From: Corynebacterium amycolatum SK46
GTDB taxonomy: Bacteria; Actinomycetota; Actinomycetes; Mycobacteriales; Mycobacteriaceae
Length of the DNA: 64,000 bases
Assembly (NCBI RefSeq): GCF_000173655.1
Contig: NZ_ABZU01000001.1
Coordinates: 344,231-408,230 of the forward strand
Direction of reading: 5' to 3'
In this document: piece by piece, positions 1-7,683 of the stretch
How positions within the stretch are numbered: position 1 is the first letter of the stretch
How the letters are laid out: every line of letters begins with the position of its first letter
Translations under genes and position numbers: made by a program
Notes under the pieces: model-generated
Databases searched by the model: none
Seen by the model: the letters and a program-made list of their open reading frames with translations, nothing else
Told to the model about the DNA's origin: nothing

Positions 1-1
1 C

Positions 2-670
2 GAAACGAGTTCTTCTGCTACCCCGCTATCCGCACGTGACGCTATCGCACAGCACGTCAACAACACGACCGTAGTCTCCGAGGCCCTTGAAAGCGCCCGA
101 GAGAGCGCTCGCGAATACGGAGTTGCCGTCCCCGATACGATGACCGGCGCCGCTTTGACCTCTCTCATGGCTCTGACCAGTGCCCGCCGCGACGGCCACC
201 CCGCCGCTGTCATCGCATCGCCTGCGGCAGGCGTAGTCGGTTTGCACCTGGCCGCCGGTCTCGGCGATGACGGCGTTCTCACCTGCATCGACCCGGAGCT
301 CGAGCACCAGTCTCTGGCGAAGTCCGCTTTCCGAGCCGCTGGCATCCGCCCCAACCGACAGCGCTTCCTGCCCTCGCAGCCACTGGAGGTCATGGATCGT
401 CTGGCCGCCGACTCCTACGACTTGGTCTATTTGGACGTCGCCCCGGCAATCCTCCGCGCCGCTCAGGAAAAGGCCTGGCCGCTGCTTCGCTCCGGTGGCG
501 CGCTCGTCCTGACCGGCGCGCTCCTCGACGGCACTATCGCTGACTCGTCACGCACTGACCGTGACACCGTCGCTGCCCGCGAAGCCGACGAATACATGCT
601 CCAGCTTGACGACGCTTTCGTGATGCGCCTACCCCTAGCAGCCGGCACCACTGTGCTGGTGAAGAAGTAG
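2..670 (+). CDS. O-methyltransferase family protein, 5' end cut by window
   Basis: The frame is open from the left edge, so the true start is probably outside the window; an ATG at 140 would remove the first helices of the family and is unlikely to be the start. The protein has a Rossmann-type SAM-binding core (ATGVVGLHLAAGL-like glycine-rich segment followed by an acidic strand end in TCIDPE) and the DLVYLDVAP segment that replaces the usual DxxFIDA motif of class I O-methyltransferases. It belongs to the SAM-dependent O-methyltransferase group that in corynebacteria and mycobacteria lies next to sigE and the glycogen genes (Rv1220c-like). The natural substrate is unknown. It converges on glgC across a bidirectional terminator. 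Confidence 0.8.
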   Translation, partial: ETSSSATPLSARDAIAQHVNNTTVVSEALESARESAREYGVAVPDTMTGAALTSLMALTSARRDGHPAAVIASPAAGVVGLHLAAGLGDDGVLTCIDPELEHQSLAKSAFRAAGIRPNRQRFLPSQPLEVMDRLAADSYDLVYLDVAPAILRAAQEKAWPLLRSGGALVLTGALLDGTIADSSRTDRDTVAAREADEYMLQLDDAFVMRLPLAAGTTVLVKK

Positions 671-706
671 TTTTCTACTGCAGACCGGATAGCTGGCGAC
701 CGCGGG

Positions 707-800
707 CCAATGCGACTTACTGACTGCGTTTATGACAAAAATGGCCAGAAAAATAGCTTGAAAGTGTCATAGACTCGCACAGTTTCACATGTGCTGCCCG
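707..800. repeat. Intergenic hairpin repeat, copy 1
   Basis: About 94 bp that recur, with roughly ten substitutions and no length change, at 7073-7166. The core is an interrupted inverted repeat: TGCGTTTATGACA at 725-737 and TGTCATAGACTCGCA at 765-779, enclosing an A-rich 27-base loop. Between the two copies the conservation covers the whole unit, not only the stem. Both copies lie between genes. It is not a recognised insertion sequence. Confidence 0.7.
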
Positions 801-819
801 TATTCACATGTGCTGCCCG
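784..819. repeat. Direct repeat of 17 bp
   Basis: The segment TTCACATGTGCTGCCCG at 784-800 is repeated exactly at 803-819 with a 2-base spacer. The first copy is the right end of the 94-bp intergenic repeat; the second is an extra partial copy that the other element at 7073-7166 lacks. Confidence 0.8.
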
Positions 820-882
820 CAAATTTTGGGGTTGCCGGTTTTTGGGCTAGGTAGCAACTAGGTAGCAAAAAGGGTTTAAAGA

Positions 883-914
883 AAAAGGCACGTACCTCGC
901 GGTACGTGCCTTTT
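883..914. terminator. Bidirectional intrinsic terminator between the O-methyltransferase gene and glgC
   Basis: Perfect stem: GGCACGTACC at 887-896 and GGTACGTGCC at 901-910 around a TCGC loop, extended by A-T pairs on both sides (AAAA before, TTTT after). The gene on the left reads into it from the + strand and glgC from the - strand, so it can serve both. Confidence 0.9.
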
Positions 915-936
915 CAGCCGGTCGGACTCAACCAGC

Positions 937-2154
937 CTAAATAACCTGGCCCTTACCAACGGCCACAACGCCGCCAGCGCTGACCTTGAAGCGCGCTGCG
1001 TCCTTCTCCGGATCGACACCGATAATGGCGCCGTCGGAAACTACAACGTTCTTATCCAAAATCGCGTGGCGAACCACTGCCCCGCGGCCGACGCGGACAC
1101 CTGGGAAGAGAACCGAACCCTCCACCGTCGCGCCGTCCTCGACCACAACGTTGGTGCTAATCACCGAGTTGCGGACCGTACCACCGGAGACAATCGAACC
1201 GGCACCGACCATCGAAGCCTGAGCAATACCGCCCTGGACAAACTTGGCCGGAGGAAGGTTCTCCTCCGAGAAGGTATGGATTGGCCACTTCTTGTTGTAG
1301 AGGTTAAACACCGGGTGGACGGAAATCAGGTCCATGTTGGCCTCGTAGAAGGCATCGATGGTACCGACATCACGCCAGTAGCCCTTGTCACGTTCGGTCT
1401 CACCCGGAACGTAGCTATCCTTGAAGTCCCAGACGAAAGCTTCGCCCTCCTCTACCAGCATCGGAATGATGTTTCCGCCCATGTCATGGTCGGAGTTTTC
1501 ATCTTCCGAGTCACGCTTAATAGCGTCGATAAGCGCGGAGGTAGTGAAGATGTAGTTACCCATCGACGCGAACGTCGAGTTCGGGTCATCCGGGGTGCCG
1601 GGCGGATCAGCCGGCTTCTCCAGGAACTCGGTGATTCGGTTGTTGTCATCGGCATCGATGACACCGAATGCGCTGGCCTCAGAACGCGGGACGCGGATAC
1701 CAGCGACGGTCACGCCAGCGCCAGACTCGATGTGGGCCTCCAGCATCTGCTGCGGGTCCATGCGATAGACGTGGTCGGCACCGAAGACGATGACGTACTC
1801 CGGATCCTCGTCGTAAACCAAGTTCAGCGACTGCAGAATCGCGTCCGCCGAACCGGTGAACCAGCGCTTACCCAGACGCTGCTGAGCCGGCACCGGGGTG
1901 ACGTACTGGCCGGTGATGCCGGACAGTTGCCACGCCTGCGAAATGTGACGGTCGAGCGAGTGGGACTTGTACTGGGTCAGCACACAGATCTTCAGGAAAC
2001 CTGCGTTGACCAGGTTCGACAGCACGAAGTCGATAAGCCGATAGCTACCGCCGAAAGGCACGGCGGGCTTAGCGCGGTCTTCCGTCAGCGGGAAGAGACG
2101 CTTGCCTTCGCCACCGGCAAGGACAATGGACAAAACATGTGGTTGACTCCTCAC
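937..2154 (-). CDS. glgC: Glucose-1-phosphate adenylyltransferase (ADP-glucose pyrophosphorylase)
   Basis: Makes ADP-glucose from glucose-1-phosphate and ATP, the donor for glycogen and for maltose-1-phosphate in actinobacteria. The N-terminus has the nucleotidyltransferase signature [13 protein letters not shown] followed by [10 protein letters not shown]; the middle holds [10 protein letters not shown] and [14 protein letters not shown]; the C-terminal third is a left-handed beta-helix acyltransferase-like repeat ([20 protein letters not shown]). About 405 residues, normal for the family. I choose GTG at 2154 ([14 protein letters not shown]), which gives the usual corynebacterial N-terminus; a TTG at 2163 is also possible. 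A TATAGG-like -10 just upstream suggests a short leader or none. Divergent from glgA, with 112 bases between. Confidence 0.96.
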   Translation of the reverse strand: MRSQPHVLSIVLAGGEGKRLFPLTEDRAKPAVPFGGSYRLIDFVLSNLVNAGFLKICVLTQYKSHSLDRHISQAWQLSGITGQYVTPVPAQQRLGKRWFTGSADAILQSLNLVYDEDPEYVIVFGADHVYRMDPQQMLEAHIESGAGVTVAGIRVPRSEASAFGVIDADDNNRITEFLEKPADPPGTPDDPNSTFASMGNYIFTTSALIDAIKRDSEDENSDHDMGGNIIPMLVEEGEAFVWDFKDSYVPGETERDKGYWRDVGTIDAFYEANMDLISVHPVFNLYNKKWPIHTFSEENLPPAKFVQGGIAQASMVGAGSIVSGGTVRNSVISTNVVVEDGATVEGSVLFPGVRVGRGAVVRHAILDKNVVVSDGAIIGVDPEKDAARFKVSAGGVVAVGKGQVI

Positions 2155-2266
2155 ACCAACCAACCTATATGCGATTTACGTTCCTCGCTGCCAGTCTCCC
2201 CTCCCTACTACCCACGCCCAGGCATATCAAGCGACGGAAATTGTCAAATCTGGTTACGCTGGAACT

Positions 2267-3463
2267 ATGCGTGTTGCCATGATGACCAAGGAATACCCTC
2301 CGGAGATTTACGGCGGAGCAGGTGTTCACGTAACTGAACTGACTCGTTTCATGCGCGGCCTCGACGGCGTTGACGTCGATGTGCACTGCATGGGTGCTCC
2401 TCGCGATGAGGCGGATGTATATGTCCACGGCGTTGACCCGGAGCTGAAGGATGCCAACGCCTCGATTAAGACGCTCTCCACGGGGTTGCGCATGGCCAAT
2501 GCCGCCGCGGCAACCGACATTGATGTCGTCCACTCTCACACCTGGTACTCAGGCTTGGGCGGTCACCTCACCGGTCTGCTCAAGGGCATTCCGCATGTGG
2601 CCACCGCGCACTCGCTGGAGCCGCACCGCCCATGGAAGCGCGAGCAGCTCGGCGGTGGTTACGACGTTTCCAGCTGGTCCGAGCGCAATGCGATGGAGTA
2701 TGCAGACGCTGTCATTGCTGTTTCCGCGCGAATGAAGGACGCCATCCTGGACGCCTACCCGCGTATCTCCCCCGACAAGGTCCACGTTGTCCTGAACGGT
2801 ATCGACACCGAGCTGTGGTACCCGCGCCCGACGTGGGAAGAGTCCAAGGAACAGAACGGCTGGTCTGTTCTGGAGGAACTCGGCGTTGACCCGTCTCGCC
2901 CGATGGTTGCGTTCGTCGGCCGCATCACCCGTCAGAAGGGTGTCGCTCACCTGGTCAAGGCCGCATCGCTTTTCGACGACGGTGTGCAGCTCGTTCTGTG
3001 CGCCGGCGCTCCGGACACCCCGGAAATCGCGAAGGAGACTGAGCAGCTCGTCCATGACCTCCAGGAGAAGCGCGATGGCATTTTCTGGGTGCAGGACATG
3101 TTGCCGAAGGAGAAGATCCAAGAGATCTTGACGGCCGCGGATTCCTTCGTCTGCCCTTCCATCTACGAGCCGCTGGGCATCGTTAACCTCGAGGCTATGG
3201 CCTGTGGCACCGCCGTTGTCGCCTCTGATGTCGGCGGCATTCCGGAGGTTGTCGTCGATGGCGAAACCGGCACTTTGGTTCACTACGACGAGTCCAATCC
3301 GGAGGGCTTCGAGCGTGGAATCGCTACCGCTGTCAACAACATGGTCGCCGACCGCGACCGCGCTGCCAAGGTTGGCCAGGCGGGTAAGAAGCGCGCTGAG
3401 GATGTCTTTAGCTGGGAGAACATCGCCGAGCAGACCGTCGAGGTCTATAAGTCTTTGATGTAA
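2267..3463 (+). CDS. glgA: Actinobacterial glycogen synthase / alpha-maltose-1-phosphate synthase (GT4)
   Basis: GT4-family retaining glucosyltransferase of 398 residues that uses ADP-glucose. The N-terminal domain carries EYPPEIYGGAGVHVTELTR; the C-terminal domain has FVGRITRQKG and the donor-site motif PSIYEPLGIVNLEAMACGTAVV with the E-x7-E pair. This GT4 type is distinct from the GT5 glycogen synthase of enteric bacteria; its mycobacterial orthologue is GlgM, which makes maltose-1-phosphate, so either role is possible here. It is divergent from glgC and followed by a strong terminator. ATG at 2267 is the first in-frame start matching the family N-terminus. Confidence 0.95.
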   Translation: MRVAMMTKEYPPEIYGGAGVHVTELTRFMRGLDGVDVDVHCMGAPRDEADVYVHGVDPELKDANASIKTLSTGLRMANAAAATDIDVVHSHTWYSGLGGHLTGLLKGIPHVATAHSLEPHRPWKREQLGGGYDVSSWSERNAMEYADAVIAVSARMKDAILDAYPRISPDKVHVVLNGIDTELWYPRPTWEESKEQNGWSVLEELGVDPSRPMVAFVGRITRQKGVAHLVKAASLFDDGVQLVLCAGAPDTPEIAKETEQLVHDLQEKRDGIFWVQDMLPKEKIQEILTAADSFVCPSIYEPLGIVNLEAMACGTAVVASDVGGIPEVVVDGETGTLVHYDESNPEGFERGIATAVNNMVADRDRAAKVGQAGKKRAEDVFSWENIAEQTVEVYKSLM

Positions 3464-3551
3464 CAGGCTGATTACTGCTGGCAGGCTACTGCTTTTGTTG
3501 CACACTGCTTTTGCCCGCACCGCATAGCGGCACTCTACTGCGCCACTGATC

Positions 3552-3590
3552 AAGACCCATCGCTTCCTACGAGGATGCGATGGGTCTTTT
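3552..3590 (+). terminator. Intrinsic terminator of glgA
   Basis: Stem AAGACCCATCGC (3552-3563) pairs with GCGATGGGTCTT (3577-3588) around a 13-base loop and ends in a T run. Confidence 0.88.
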
Positions 3591-3617
3591 CTAGGGTCTT
3601 TTCTAGGGTCTCTTCTA
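3582..3617 (+). repeat. Three tandem 12-bp units after glgA
   Basis: GGGTCTTTTCTA occurs at 3582-3593 and 3594-3605, then once more with one change (GGGTCTCTTCTA) at 3606-3617. The first unit starts in the right arm of the glgA terminator, so this looks like slippage duplication of the terminator tail, which multiplies the T tracts. Confidence 0.8.
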
Positions 3618-3716
3618 ACCCCATTCAAGACATTTCGCCTTGGCTTTACCCACATTTACTAGACCTAAGACAAATTTTGGATGACTTTATCATTAAAGGT
3701 CAATAGCATAATTAGT

Positions 3717-5240
3717 ATGAGATTCACTAAGAAGGTGGCAGCTGTTAGTGCCGCCATTGCTATAGCGCTAGCGGGTGCAGTACCGCATCAGGCGCTCGCT
3801 ACAGAAGTAGCACCATCCCCTAGTACCGCTACCATCACCGAGCGCGGTCCCCTTGGGCAGTCCGGTCGCTGGTTTACCGACGGTGACGGCCGTGCTTTCC
3901 TCACCCAGGGGTCGAACATCGTCTACAAGCACGATCCTTACACCCCCGAGGCCGGAGGCTTTAATGAGGACGATGCTGACTGGCTCGTGCAGCAGGGCTT
4001 CGACTCCATGCGAGTCGGCATTATCTGGAAAGCAGTAGAGCCAAAGCCCGGCGAGTACAACGACGAATACCTGGATTCCATTGCCCGCACTATCTCCATG
4101 CTCACTGAGCGTGGAATCGCGGTCTTGGTCGATGCCCACCAGGATATGTACAACGAGAAGTTCGAAGGCGAATTTGCCCCGGATTGGGCTGTCATTGACG
4201 ACGGCGTTCCCAGCCTCTTGAAGGTTGGCTTCCCCACTAACCAGGCCCTCAATATCGGTCTCATTAGGGCGTACGACAACTTCCTGAATAACCGCAAAGG
4301 ACCAGACGGCGTTGGGCTGCAGGAGCGTTACGCAGCCATGTGGGGCCATGTCGCCGAACGTCTCGGTGATATGCCGGGACTGATGGGCTACGACATCATA
4401 AATGAACCGTGGCCGGGTTCGGCATACCCACTGTGTTACCTGGCTCTCGGTGACTGCGGCCCGGCTAAGGCAAAGCTCGATGAACTGAACCAGAAGGCTG
4501 CCGACCAGATTGTCGCCAAGGACCGGGACGCTATTGTCCACTACGAGCCCTACTCCATGTGGAACACCGGATTGAACACTAATCCGGCAGCCCCGAAGGT
4601 TCCTGAAACCGCTGGTACGGCCCTCAGCTGGCATGTCTACTGCACCACGAATGCCCTGTTCAATACCTATACGGGCTGTGACTTCTTCGATGGTCGTGTC
4701 TTCGACAATGCGGAAATCGTCTCATCCGGTAACGGCTCGGCCACACTGCTGTCCGAGTTCGGCGCCACCGACGATGCAGATACCCTCAATGGCGTAATTT
4801 CGCTTGCTCGGCGCCACATGGTCGGCTGGCAGTACTGGTCCTACTGCGGATGCAACGATCCGACGACACAGAACCAGAAGGAACAGGGCATGGTCTTCGA
4901 TCCGACGGTTCCAGGACCTGTAGGTGCCGATGCCTTCAACCGCGACAAGATGACCATCCTCGCCGCTCCACACCTGCGGGCGGTCGCTGGCACTCCACAG
5001 TCTACTGACTGGAACCGCGACACCCGTGTCTACCAGGCCAGCTGGAACAATAGCCGCGTCGATGGCACCGGAGTTTTCGGACCTGGTTCCACCAGCGAGC
5101 TCGTTGTGCCCGAAATCAATTTCCCGAATGGGTTTACAGTGAATGTCGAGGGTGGCCACGCCACTGTCGCTGCCGATGGCCAGACGGTTCATATCGTCTC
5201 CACTGCTGACCACGTGTCAGTCACCATCCAGCCGAAGTAG
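3717..5240 (+). CDS. Secreted GH5-family glycosidase, endoglycoceramidase-like
   Basis: A 507-residue secreted enzyme. From ATG 3717 it begins with a clear signal peptide (MRFTKKVAAVSA, a hydrophobic core, then a cleavage site after HQALA); an upstream in-frame ATG at 3681 would bury it, so I prefer 3717. The barrel carries the GH5 marks of endoglycoceramidases: DAHQDMYN, the acid/base YDIINEPWPG (Glu about 230) and the nucleophile LLSEFGATDD (Glu about 347), followed by WQYWSYC. The roughly 117-residue spacing between the glutamates matches Rhodococcus EGCase. The C-terminus is a small beta domain. Known relatives cut the sugar chain from ceramide in glycosphingolipids, which a skin or mucosal bacterium would meet on host cells; the actual substrate here is inferred. 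No cell-wall anchor is visible. Confidence 0.85.
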   Translation: MRFTKKVAAVSAAIAIALAGAVPHQALATEVAPSPSTATITERGPLGQSGRWFTDGDGRAFLTQGSNIVYKHDPYTPEAGGFNEDDADWLVQQGFDSMRVGIIWKAVEPKPGEYNDEYLDSIARTISMLTERGIAVLVDAHQDMYNEKFEGEFAPDWAVIDDGVPSLLKVGFPTNQALNIGLIRAYDNFLNNRKGPDGVGLQERYAAMWGHVAERLGDMPGLMGYDIINEPWPGSAYPLCYLALGDCGPAKAKLDELNQKAADQIVAKDRDAIVHYEPYSMWNTGLNTNPAAPKVPETAGTALSWHVYCTTNALFNTYTGCDFFDGRVFDNAEIVSSGNGSATLLSEFGATDDADTLNGVISLARRHMVGWQYWSYCGCNDPTTQNQKEQGMVFDPTVPGPVGADAFNRDKMTILAAPHLRAVAGTPQSTDWNRDTRVYQASWNNSRVDGTGVFGPGSTSELVVPEINFPNGFTVNVEGGHATVAADGQTVHIVSTADHVSVTIQPK

Positions 5241-5266
5241 AACCAACCGATCGATTCACCAAATCA

Positions 5267-5297
5267 CGCCCTGTGGATTTTTCCGCAGGGCGTTTTT
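5267..5297 (+). terminator. Intrinsic terminator of the GH5 gene
   Basis: CGCCCTGTGGA (5267-5277) pairs with TCCGCAGGGCG (5282-5292) with one G-T pair, followed by TTTTT. Confidence 0.88.
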
Positions 5298-5364
5298 GTT
5301 GCCACGATTTCCTCCCCGGAGCAGACCGAAAACGCCGAACAAACTGAGCCGCAAGCACCGCGAA

Positions 5365-5370
5365 TATAAT
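5365..5370 (+). promoter_or_regulatory. Consensus -10 box of the acetolactate decarboxylase gene
   Basis: A perfect TATAAT lies seven bases before the ATG at 5378, the spacing expected for a leaderless transcript that begins at or next to the start codon. No clear -35 is seen. It argues against the overlapping ATG at 5369 as the start. Confidence 0.7.
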
Positions 5371-5377
5371 GGCTTCC

Positions 5378-6118
5378 ATGACCACTCACGAGAATTTTCC
5401 AACGGTCCGACACACAATCTTCCAAAACTCCCTGATGTCCGCACTGCTCGATGGCATCTACGACGGCGAGATGACCATTGGCGAAATCCTTGGTCATGGA
5501 AACTTCGGCATCGGCACCTTCGACGGTCTCGATGGCGAAATGGTAATCCTCGACGGTGTCTGCTGGCAGGTGCGTCACGACGGCTCCGCGACCCGGGCCA
5601 CTATGGATCAGCGCAGCCCCTACACGGTGGTGACGAACTTCGTCCCACACACGGTGATGGATGCGCCGGAAAGCCTGACTCGCAAGGAAATTAGCCCCAT
5701 CATCGATTCCCTGGTACCGAGCCAAAACTTTATGTACGCACTGCGGATTACCGGCGAATTTGAGTGGGTGAAGACCCGAACCGTCGTAAAGCAGGAAAAG
5801 CCGTACCAGAAGATGGTTGATGCGACGGAAGAAGACGCGTCGGTTGATTTTGAGAATCTGCGGGGCACGATTGCGGGCTTCCGCACGCCGGTCTATGAGA
5901 AAGGAATTTCGGTGCCCGGCTGTCACGTGCACTTCCTCGCGGAAGGCGGCACCGGCGGCGGGCATGTGCTGGACTTTAAGCTGCGGTCGGGCACTATCGA
6001 GTTGTGCCCGGGCACTGACCTGCAGCTTCGCCTTCCGCTAACGGCGGAATTCTCGGATGCTGACCTGGATCCGGAAGACCTGGATGAACAGATTCACAAA
6101 ACCGAGGTAAAGGAGTAG
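5378..6118 (+). CDS. budA: Alpha-acetolactate decarboxylase
   Basis: Converts 2-acetolactate to acetoin, the overflow route that also prevents acetolactate build-up from valine synthesis. About 246 residues. Family marks are the N-terminal FQNSLMSALLDGIYDGEMT, the glutamate-bearing LDGEMVILDG, and the zinc-binding segment GCHVHFLAEGGTGGGHVLDF whose three histidines are the metal ligands, with an arginine-rich active site nearby. Start at 5378 rests on the TATAAT box just before it. No acetolactate synthase or butanediol dehydrogenase gene is next to it, so the gene stands alone and draws on the housekeeping acetolactate pool. It is followed immediately by the convergent RlmA-like gene. Confidence 0.93.
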   Translation: MTTHENFPTVRHTIFQNSLMSALLDGIYDGEMTIGEILGHGNFGIGTFDGLDGEMVILDGVCWQVRHDGSATRATMDQRSPYTVVTNFVPHTVMDAPESLTRKEISPIIDSLVPSQNFMYALRITGEFEWVKTRTVVKQEKPYQKMVDATEEDASVDFENLRGTIAGFRTPVYEKGISVPGCHVHFLAEGGTGGGHVLDFKLRSGTIELCPGTDLQLRLPLTAEFSDADLDPEDLDEQIHKTEVKE

Positions 6119-6121
6119 GCG

Positions 6122-6997
6122 CTAGTCTCCCGGGCGACCAAGACGGGTGACGTAGGCACGGGCGGTGACGTGCATCTCTGCCGGTAGCGCCGCAATGCGT
6201 TCCTGCAGGACCTCTGGGTGAATATGGCGTGCCGACGGGCTCATACCGATCTGCGCGGCAATTGCACTCTGGTTGAGGTTCATACCGAACTCCACCAGCT
6301 CCGGGTCACCAATAGGCACGAGGTGACCCTCTGCCTGGGAAATCATGCGCTCGACCTTGCCGCGCTCGACATCGATGATGCCCAGCGGCTCGCGCAGTTC
6401 GCCCAGGTGGCCGGTGGTGGCCGTCAGCACCACGACCTGGCCGCCCGGCTTGAGCACGCGAGCAAACTCCTCTGCGTTGCGAGGTGCGAAGACAACCGTA
6501 AGCGCATCGATGGAACCATCACGCAGCGGCAACCGTGCCCACGCATCGGCCACAACCGCACCGAGTCGTGGATGGCTCTTGGCCAGGTGCTTGGCGGCCG
6601 GCACAGACACATCAATGCCTACGCCACGGGAATTGGGAATGCTGTCCAGCGTGTGTGCGAGGTAGTAACCAGTGCCCGCACCGACTTCGCAGATGACTGG
6701 GCTGGCGGCCTCGGACACGTTGGCGTCATCAAGTACGTCCTGGACGTTGCCTGTAACTGCCTCAACGAATGGAGCATAGTGGCCACCAGAGAGGAACTCC
6801 TCCCGGGCGGTAATCATCTTGGCGTCATCGCCGGTGTAGCGCAGACCAGCCCCACCGGCGAGCGTAACGTACCCCTGGCGGGCGACATCATAGCTATGTC
6901 CGGATTCGGACTTCAGAGTCATTCGTTCGGCATCACCAAACTTCAAATCAGTGCCATCGATGGGGTCAGCAAGCACATCAATGATGTCAGCTAGCAC
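6122..6997 (-). CDS. RlmA-like 23S rRNA (guanine-N1)-methyltransferase homologue lacking the zinc cysteines
   Basis: About 291 residues. The order of motifs follows RlmA/RrmA: SGHSYDVARQGYVTLAGG, then the AREEFLSGGHYAPF linker, the SAM site ICEVGAGTGYYL, and AVVADAWARLPLRDGSIDALTVVFAPRN. In E. coli RlmA the N-terminal zinc finger uses three cysteines and a histidine; here the equivalent stretch (LADPIDGTDLKF ... LKSESGHSYD) keeps the histidine but has no cysteine at all. The start is probably GTG 6997, eight bases after AGGAG; a GTG at 7006 directly abuts that site. Likely target is G745/G748 of 23S rRNA, but the lost finger makes this uncertain. Confidence 0.82.
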   Translation of the reverse strand: MLADIIDVLADPIDGTDLKFGDAERMTLKSESGHSYDVARQGYVTLAGGAGLRYTGDDAKMITAREEFLSGGHYAPFVEAVTGNVQDVLDDANVSEAASPVICEVGAGTGYYLAHTLDSIPNSRGVGIDVSVPAAKHLAKSHPRLGAVVADAWARLPLRDGSIDALTVVFAPRNAEEFARVLKPGGQVVVLTATTGHLGELREPLGIIDVERGKVERMISQAEGHLVPIGDPELVEFGMNLNQSAIAAQIGMSPSARHIHPEVLQERIAALPAEMHVTARAYVTRLGRPGD

Positions 6998-7072
6998 GTC
7001 GGTCACTCCTCAAACTGAGCTAGAAAAATAATTTTCACTATCTTAGCCCGTGTCGAGCTCAGCCAAGTAACT

Positions 7073-7166
7073 CCAATGCGAGTTACTGACTGCGTTTATG
7101 ACAAAAATGTGCCGAAAAATAGCATGAAAGTGTCATAAACTCGCACAGTTTCACATTTGCAGCCTG
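7073..7166. repeat. Intergenic hairpin repeat, copy 2
   Basis: Second copy of the unit at 707-800. Stem arms are TGCGTTTATGACA (7091-7103) and TGTCATAAACTCGCA (7131-7145). The pairing is better here than in copy 1 because TGTCATAAA is exact. It lies between the start of the RlmA-like gene and the terminator of the DUF3117 gene. Confidence 0.7.
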
Positions 7167-7210
7167 TACTTTCTGTTCACAACCCCTCATTCGAGCCGTT
7201 ATCACCTGAA

Positions 7211-7247
7211 AAAGAAAAGGCGACCTACACCACTTGTGTAGGTCGCC
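7211..7247 (-). terminator. Intrinsic terminator of the DUF3117 gene
   Basis: GGCGACCTACAC (7219-7230) and GTGTAGGTCGCC (7236-7247) form a perfect 12-bp stem. On the - strand it is followed by TTTTCTTTTTC. Confidence 0.9.
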
Positions 7248-7292
7248 GCTGGGGCAAAACCGGACAAGCCCGGCCACTACCCCGCTACTCTG

Positions 7293-7460
7293 CTACTCCA
7301 CTACTGCTACGAGCTCTGCGCCGAGCTCCTTGGCTTCCTCCGGAGACAGTTCCACCACCAGGCGCCCACCTCCATCTGCGGGGACGCGCATTACAATCTT
7401 CTTGCCCTCTTTGACTGCCTCCAGCGGACCATCACCGGTACGCGGCTTCATTGCTGCCAT
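7293..7460 (-). CDS. DUF3117 small protein
   Basis: A 55-residue protein beginning MAAMKPRTGDGPLEAVKEG and ending in a GGRLVVELSPEEAKELG helix. It matches the highly conserved actinobacterial DUF3117 family (Rv1211 in M. tuberculosis), whose function is unknown. An AAGGAG site lies 7 bases before the ATG. In mycobacteria the same gene also sits between glgA and the folP2 region, so the position is ancestral. Too short for many gene finders. Confidence 0.93.
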   Translation of the reverse strand: MAAMKPRTGDGPLEAVKEGKKIVMRVPADGGGRLVVELSPEEAKELGAELVAVVE

Positions 7461-7549
7461 GTGAACTCCTTCGTTCTAAGACAATGTCGATGCAGGAGAC
7501 GACCAGCTACCCCAGCTCAGCTGTGGTAGCCAGGAGATTGACAATCCCG

Positions 7550-7603
7550 ATTCAAGACCTCGGTCTAAGACCCCGGCTCAAGATCCCGGTTTAGAATCCC
7601 TGT
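7550..7603. repeat. Degenerate tandem repeat of about 13-14 bp
   Basis: Four successive imperfect units of the form TCAAGAyCyCGG can be read between the DUF3117 and folP2 genes (TCAAGACCTCGG, TCTAAGACCCCGG, CTCAAGATCCCGG, TTTAGAATCCCTG). No coding potential is seen in this stretch and its role is unknown. Confidence 0.6.
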
Positions 7604-7683
7604 CGGCATTTTCGACTACTTCTCTTCATCATAGTCCTTTGTTTCACGCAGCGGAATGGGTGAAGCGTCTCAAACTACGCCCC

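Noticed and set aside
1066..2337. 423-codon open frame antisense to glgC
   Set aside because: It is the mirror of a conserved gene in high-GC codon use, with no family resemblance and no ribosome site.
2549..3655. 368-codon open frame antisense to glgA
   Set aside because: Shadow of glgA; it runs through the terminator hairpin and has no recognisable motif.
7550..7603. CRISPR-like array
   Set aside because: Units are short, imperfect and without spacers.
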